A stretch of 64,000 nucleotides of DNA. Source: Bradyrhizobium canariense. Its GTDB lineage: Bacteria > Pseudomonadota > Alphaproteobacteria > Rhizobiales > Xanthobacteraceae. Shown here one piece after another: positions 60,817 to 64,000 of this stretch; the first letter of the stretch is position 1; each line of letters starts with the position of its first letter. Below the pieces are notes generated by a model. It was not told the origin of the DNA. It saw only the letters and a program-made list of their open reading frames with translations, and made no database searches. The position numbers and the translations under genes were made by a program. The DNA is taken from positions 1-64,000 of the forward strand of contig NZ_VSST01000003.1 of the NCBI RefSeq assembly GCF_019402665.1, in the 5' to 3' direction.

Positions 60817-60972
60817 GGTCTGAAAATCACCTCGTCATGCCCGCGTTTGGGACACGGGCATTGTCATTTGTCTTGCTGAAACGAAGAGGGGTGGATGGCC
60901 GGAAAAAATCCGGCCATCGCACTCCCGCAATTCAGTTCAAAAAAGATCCAGGCGCTTCGGTAAGATTTGGAC
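60817..60972. other. rbfA-infB gap with hairpins
   Basis: A 156-base gap. GATGGCCGGA / TCCGGCCATC (60894-60903 and 60909-60918) form a perfect 10-base stem with an A5 (plus strand) loop. TGCCCG / CGGGCA (about 60838 and 60855) form a second. Neither has a convincing T-run; they may reduce read-through from infB into rbfA. Confidence 0.5.
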
Positions 60973-63678
60973 TTACAGGGAGCGCTGGATCGTCTCCACG
61001 CGGTAACACTCGATGACGTCACCGGCGCGCATATCGTGATAGTTCTCGAAGGCCATGCCGCATTCCTGACCGGACTGGACTTCCTTCACTTCGTCCTTGA
61101 AGCGCTTCAGCGTCGACAGCTTGCCCTCGTGCACGACGACGTTGTCGCGGATCAGACGCACGTTGGCGCCACGTTCCACGGTGCCATCGGTGACGCGGCA
61201 GCCGGCGACCTTGCCGACCTTGGAGATGTTGAAGATCTCCAGGATCGCGGCATTGCCGAGCATGGTTTCCCGCAGGGTCGGCGCGAGCAGGCCGCTCATG
61301 GCCTTCTTCACGTCGTCCACGAGGTCGTAGATGATGTTGTAGTAACGGATCTCGATGCCGTTGCGCTTGGCGGCCGCAGCGGCCTCCTTGTTCGCACGAA
61401 CCGAGAAGCCGATGATCGCGGCGTTGAAGCCTTCCGCGAGCGTCACGTCCGATTCCGAGATGCCGCCGACACCGGCATGCAGGATACGCGCGGCGACTTC
61501 GTCGGTGCCGAGCTTCTCCAGCGAGCCGAGGATCGCTTCCAGCGAGCCCTGCACGTCGGCCTTGATGATCAGCGGGAATTCCTTGCGGCCCGCCGTCTTC
61601 AGCTGAGACATCATCTGCTCGAGCGAGCCGCGCATGCCGGAGATCGAGGCAGCCGCGTTCTCGCGCTTCTGGTGCGCGCGGTAGCTGGTGACCTGGCGGG
61701 CGCGGGCTTCGTTCTCGACCACGGCGAGACGATCGCCGGCTTCCGGCGGACCGTTGAAGCCGAGCACCTCGACCGGCACCGACGGACCTGCCTCCTGCAC
61801 CGTCTCGCCCTGATCCGAGATCAGCGCGCGGACGCGGCCCATTTCAGCGCCGGCGACGATGATGTCACCGACACGGAGCGTGCCGCGCTGGACCAGAACG
61901 GTCGCGACCGGACCGCGGCCACGATCGAGCTTGGCTTCGATCACGGTGCCTTCGGCCGGACGATCCGAATTGGTCTTGAGGTCGAGGATGTCGGCCTGGA
62001 GCGCGATCATCTCGAGCAGCTTGTCGAGATTGGTCTTGTTCTTCGCCGACACTTCGACGTCGACGACTTCGCCGCCGAAGGATTCCACCTGCACCTCGTG
62101 CTGGAGCAGCTCGGTGCGCACGCGCTCGGGCTTGGCGTCGGGCTTGTCGATCTTGTTGATCGCAACAATGATCGGCACCCGCGCCGCCTTGGCGTGGTTG
62201 ATGGCTTCGATCGTCTGCGGCATCACGCCGTCGTCGGCCGCAACCACCAGCACGACGATGTCGGTGACCTTGGCGCCGCGGGCGCGCATCGCGGTGAACG
62301 CGGCGTGGCCGGGCGTGTCGATGAAGGTAATCTTCTTGCCGCTTTCGGGCGACAGCACCTGATAGGCGCCGATATGCTGGGTGATGCCGCCGGCTTCGCC
62401 GGAGACGACATTGGCATGACGGAGCGCGTCGAGCAGCGAGGTCTTGCCGTGGTCGACGTGACCCATCACGGTCACCACCGGCGAGCGCGGCTCGGTGTCG
62501 GTGGAATCGTCGATGGCGTCGAACAGGCCTTCTTCAACGTCGGACGCGGCAACGCGCTTGACGGTGTGACCAAGCTCCTCGGCGATCAGTTGCGCAGTGT
62601 CGGCATCGATCACGTCGGTGATCTTGTGGATCGCGCCCTGCTTCATCAGCATGCGGATGATTTCCACCGCGCGCTCCGACATGCGGTTGGCGAGCTCCTG
62701 GATGGTGATCGCTTCCGGAATGACCACCTCGCGGATGAGCTTTTCTTTCGGCTCGTTCGCGGCATGGCCCTTCAGGCGCTGGGTGCGACGGCGGAACGAG
62801 GCGATCGAGCGCTCGCGGACGTCGTCGGCATTGAAGGCGGTGACGACCGTCAGGCGGCCGCGCTCCTTCTGCGGGCCGGGCTTGTGGGTGGGCTTGGGAG
62901 CGACCACAGGCCGCGCAGCGCCGCCGGGGCCGCGACGGATCTGGCGCGGACCTTCGTCCTCGTCCGGTCCGGCTGCGACAGCGGGGGCGCGGCCCACCGG
63001 GCCTCCCGGCCGCTGCGTGGTCGTTCCGGGCCGCGCGGTCGTTGTTCCCGGGCGTGCCGTGGTGGTTGTACCGGGCCGCGCCATCGGCGCTCCGGGCCGC
63101 GCTGCAGGAGCGGCCGAGGTCGCCGTTGCAGGGCGGGCCGCGGATTGCGGTTGCTCGCCTTCGCCAAAACGCTTCTTGGCCTCGGTTTCGGCCTTCCGCT
63201 TGGCTTCCTCTTCGTGGCGGTGACGCTCCTCCTCGGCCTTGCGACGGGCCTCGGCGGCCTCGCGATCGGCACGCTCGGCGCTTTCGCGGACCGCGCGGCG
63301 CTGGGCCTCTTCCTCGGCATGGCGGCGCTCTTCGACTTCGCGCACCTTGGCATCGGCCAGCGCGCTGGCGCGGGCGGAACGTTCGTCCTCGGTCAGCGTA
63401 CGCAGCACCACACCGGAGCCGGCGTTGCGCGGCGGCGCGGGGCGGGCCGGAGCAGGCTTGGGCGCGGCGGCGGCCGGCGCGGGCTTCGCCACCTCGGCCA
63501 CCTGCGGCTCGGGGCTGCCGTCGACACGGCGCTTGCCACGCTTCTCGACCACGACCTGCTTGCTACGGCCATGACTGAAGCTCTGGCGCACGGTGCCCGT
63601 TTCGACGCGCGGCTTGAGCGATAGCGTCTTGCTCGGAACGCTCAGCTTCTTGTCGCCAGGGGTCTTGGTATCAACCAT
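60973..63678 (-). CDS. infB: Translation initiation factor IF-2
   Basis: A 901-residue GTPase that delivers initiator tRNA to the 30S subunit. The N-terminal 290 residues are Pro/Ala/Arg/Glu-rich with a long charged helix (about residues 75-170) and [11 protein letters not shown] repeats. The GTPase has GHVDHGKT (residues 405-412), DTPGHAAF and NKIDKPDA; domains II, III and IV follow to the C-terminus. ylxR lies 70 bases upstream on the same strand. Confidence 0.98.
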   Translation of the reverse strand: MVDTKTPGDKKLSVPSKTLSLKPRVETGTVRQSFSHGRSKQVVVEKRGKRRVDGSPEPQVAEVAKPAPAAAAPKPAPARPAPPRNAGSGVVLRTLTEDERSARASALADAKVREVEERRHAEEEAQRRAVRESAERADREAAEARRKAEEERHRHEEEAKRKAETEAKKRFGEGEQPQSAARPATATSAAPAARPGAPMARPGTTTTARPGTTTARPGTTTQRPGGPVGRAPAVAAGPDEDEGPRQIRRGPGGAARPVVAPKPTHKPGPQKERGRLTVVTAFNADDVRERSIASFRRRTQRLKGHAANEPKEKLIREVVIPEAITIQELANRMSERAVEIIRMLMKQGAIHKITDVIDADTAQLIAEELGHTVKRVAASDVEEGLFDAIDDSTDTEPRSPVVTVMGHVDHGKTSLLDALRHANVVSGEAGGITQHIGAYQVLSPESGKKITFIDTPGHAAFTAMRARGAKVTDIVVLVVAADDGVMPQTIEAINHAKAARVPIIVAINKIDKPDAKPERVRTELLQHEVQVESFGGEVVDVEVSAKNKTNLDKLLEMIALQADILDLKTNSDRPAEGTVIEAKLDRGRGPVATVLVQRGTLRVGDIIVAGAEMGRVRALISDQGETVQEAGPSVPVEVLGFNGPPEAGDRLAVVENEARARQVTSYRAHQKRENAAASISGMRGSLEQMMSQLKTAGRKEFPLIIKADVQGSLEAILGSLEKLGTDEVAARILHAGVGGISESDVTLAEGFNAAIIGFSVRANKEAAAAAKRNGIEIRYYNIIYDLVDDVKKAMSGLLAPTLRETMLGNAAILEIFNISKVGKVAGCRVTDGTVERGANVRLIRDNVVVHEGKLSTLKRFKDEVKEVQSGQECGMAFENYHDMRAGDVIECYRVETIQRSL

Positions 63679-63748
63679 TAAGCAGTCCTAATCCTGATCT
63701 TGTTGTCTTGTGCGTTGCCGCACCGTGCTATCGGGTGGTCGTTGTCTC

Positions 63749-64000
63749 TCAGAAATCCTGGCCGGGCTTTTCGGCAGTCCTGTCAGCGTCCGCCATCCGG
63801 TATCGGACCAGCATCTGGCTACGTGACAGGAATGACTTGCTCGCCGGGCCCGCGAGCAGGGCAGCATGTATCACATTTGACCGGGTAAGTGCCAAATCCA
63901 ATTCTGTCGATTTTAGTGCGGTGACGACGGGAATCGGCGGCTTGGCGCCGCGATTTCCCTCATTTTGACGCGCCAGCATGTCCAATTTGCGGATTCCGTC
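63749..64000 (-). CDS. YlxR-family RNA-binding protein, 3' part only
   Basis: The last 83 residues of a protein that starts beyond the right edge. The visible end (TELDLALTRSNVIHAALLAGPASKSFLSRSQMLVRYR) matches the L7Ae-like C-terminal domain of alphaproteobacterial DUF448/YlxR proteins, which sit between nusA and infB. The frame is open to 64000. YlxR binds RNA and modulates translation or transcription in a few species. Confidence 0.85.
   Translation of the reverse strand, partial: DGIRKLDMLARQNEGNRGAKPPIPVVTALKSTELDLALTRSNVIHAALLAGPASKSFLSRSQMLVRYRMADADRTAEKPGQDF

Noticed and set aside
60967..63624. 885-residue open frame on the plus strand
   Set aside because: It is the antisense of infB. 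High GC leaves long frames open in shadow; infB has clear GTPase motifs and the plus-strand translation is compositionally odd, with no domain.

Overview
This is a high-GC chromosomal window that looks like Bradyrhizobium or a close relative in the Nitrobacteraceae. The evidence is an Irr regulator carrying the heme motif (GCPWHDV) at Cys29 and ending at 163 residues like the B. japonicum protein, a DivL-type kinase, a divergent oxyR/katG pair, alphaproteobacterial gene orders (trpFBA-accD-folC; mutM/ubiE-ubiB-coaBC-dut; infB-rbfA-truB-rpsO-pnp) and many short palindromic intergenic repeats. I saw no insertion sequence, prophage, integrase, CRISPR array or rRNA operon. This is core genome, and almost every gene is a full-length housekeeping gene.

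Layout. 1-3.7 kb: acetyltransferase, DUF2585 membrane protein, hslU and an unrecognised membrane protein. 3.8-7.2 kb: CoA-transferase, the ohr/ohrR peroxide pair with three matching dyads between them, a GIY-YIG protein, tRNA-Ala(GGC) and a FYDLN acid protein. 7.3-13.5 kb: aroA-cmk-rpsA, sppA, ihfB, lapA-like. 13.5-19.5 kb: trpF-trpB-trpA, accD, folC, a phosphoesterase bracketed by two repeat copies. 19.6-33.4 kb, all minus strand: DNA ligase, trxA, addA, addB, murU-like, pilZ, a tsaE-amgK fusion and divL. 33.8-38.1 kb, minus strand: ubiE-ubiB-coaBC-dut. 38.2-47.3 kb: mutM, acetyltransferase, an orphan ParA, a degenerate trypsin-like protein, moeB, aldo/keto reductase with divergent LysR, a 2-hydroxyacid dehydrogenase, an SH3 protein. 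47.3-51.5 kb: irr divergent from fabA-fabB-fabI, then GST. 51.6-56.2 kb: secreted unknown, acetyltransferase, oxyR/katG. 56.4-64 kb, minus strand: pnp, rpsO, truB, rbfA, infB and the 3' part of ylxR, which runs off the window.

How genes work together. trpFBA finish tryptophan synthesis. FabA/FabB/FabI and AccD serve fatty-acid synthesis. AmgK and MurU make up the anomeric-kinase route of MurNAc recycling. AddAB is the RecBCD-equivalent recombination nuclease. Ohr/OhrR and KatG/OxyR cover organic peroxides and H2O2. The ylxR-to-pnp run is the translation-initiation/RNA-processing cluster, and DivL belongs to the CckA-CtrA cell-cycle pathway.

The observation most worth following is at 34.3-35.8 kb. 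CoaBC carries an N-terminal ribbon-helix-helix domain of the FitA antitoxin type, and the 56-base gap in front of the gene holds two perfect dyads. Together they suggest a CoA-biosynthesis enzyme that binds its own promoter. Also notable are eight GANTC sites in the 442 bases upstream of divL, a 32-bp stem in the pnp leader, the tsaE-amgK fusion, and several enzymes lacking expected metal-ligand or catalytic residues (AccD, MoeB, the trypsin-like protein, the aldo/keto reductase, FabI).
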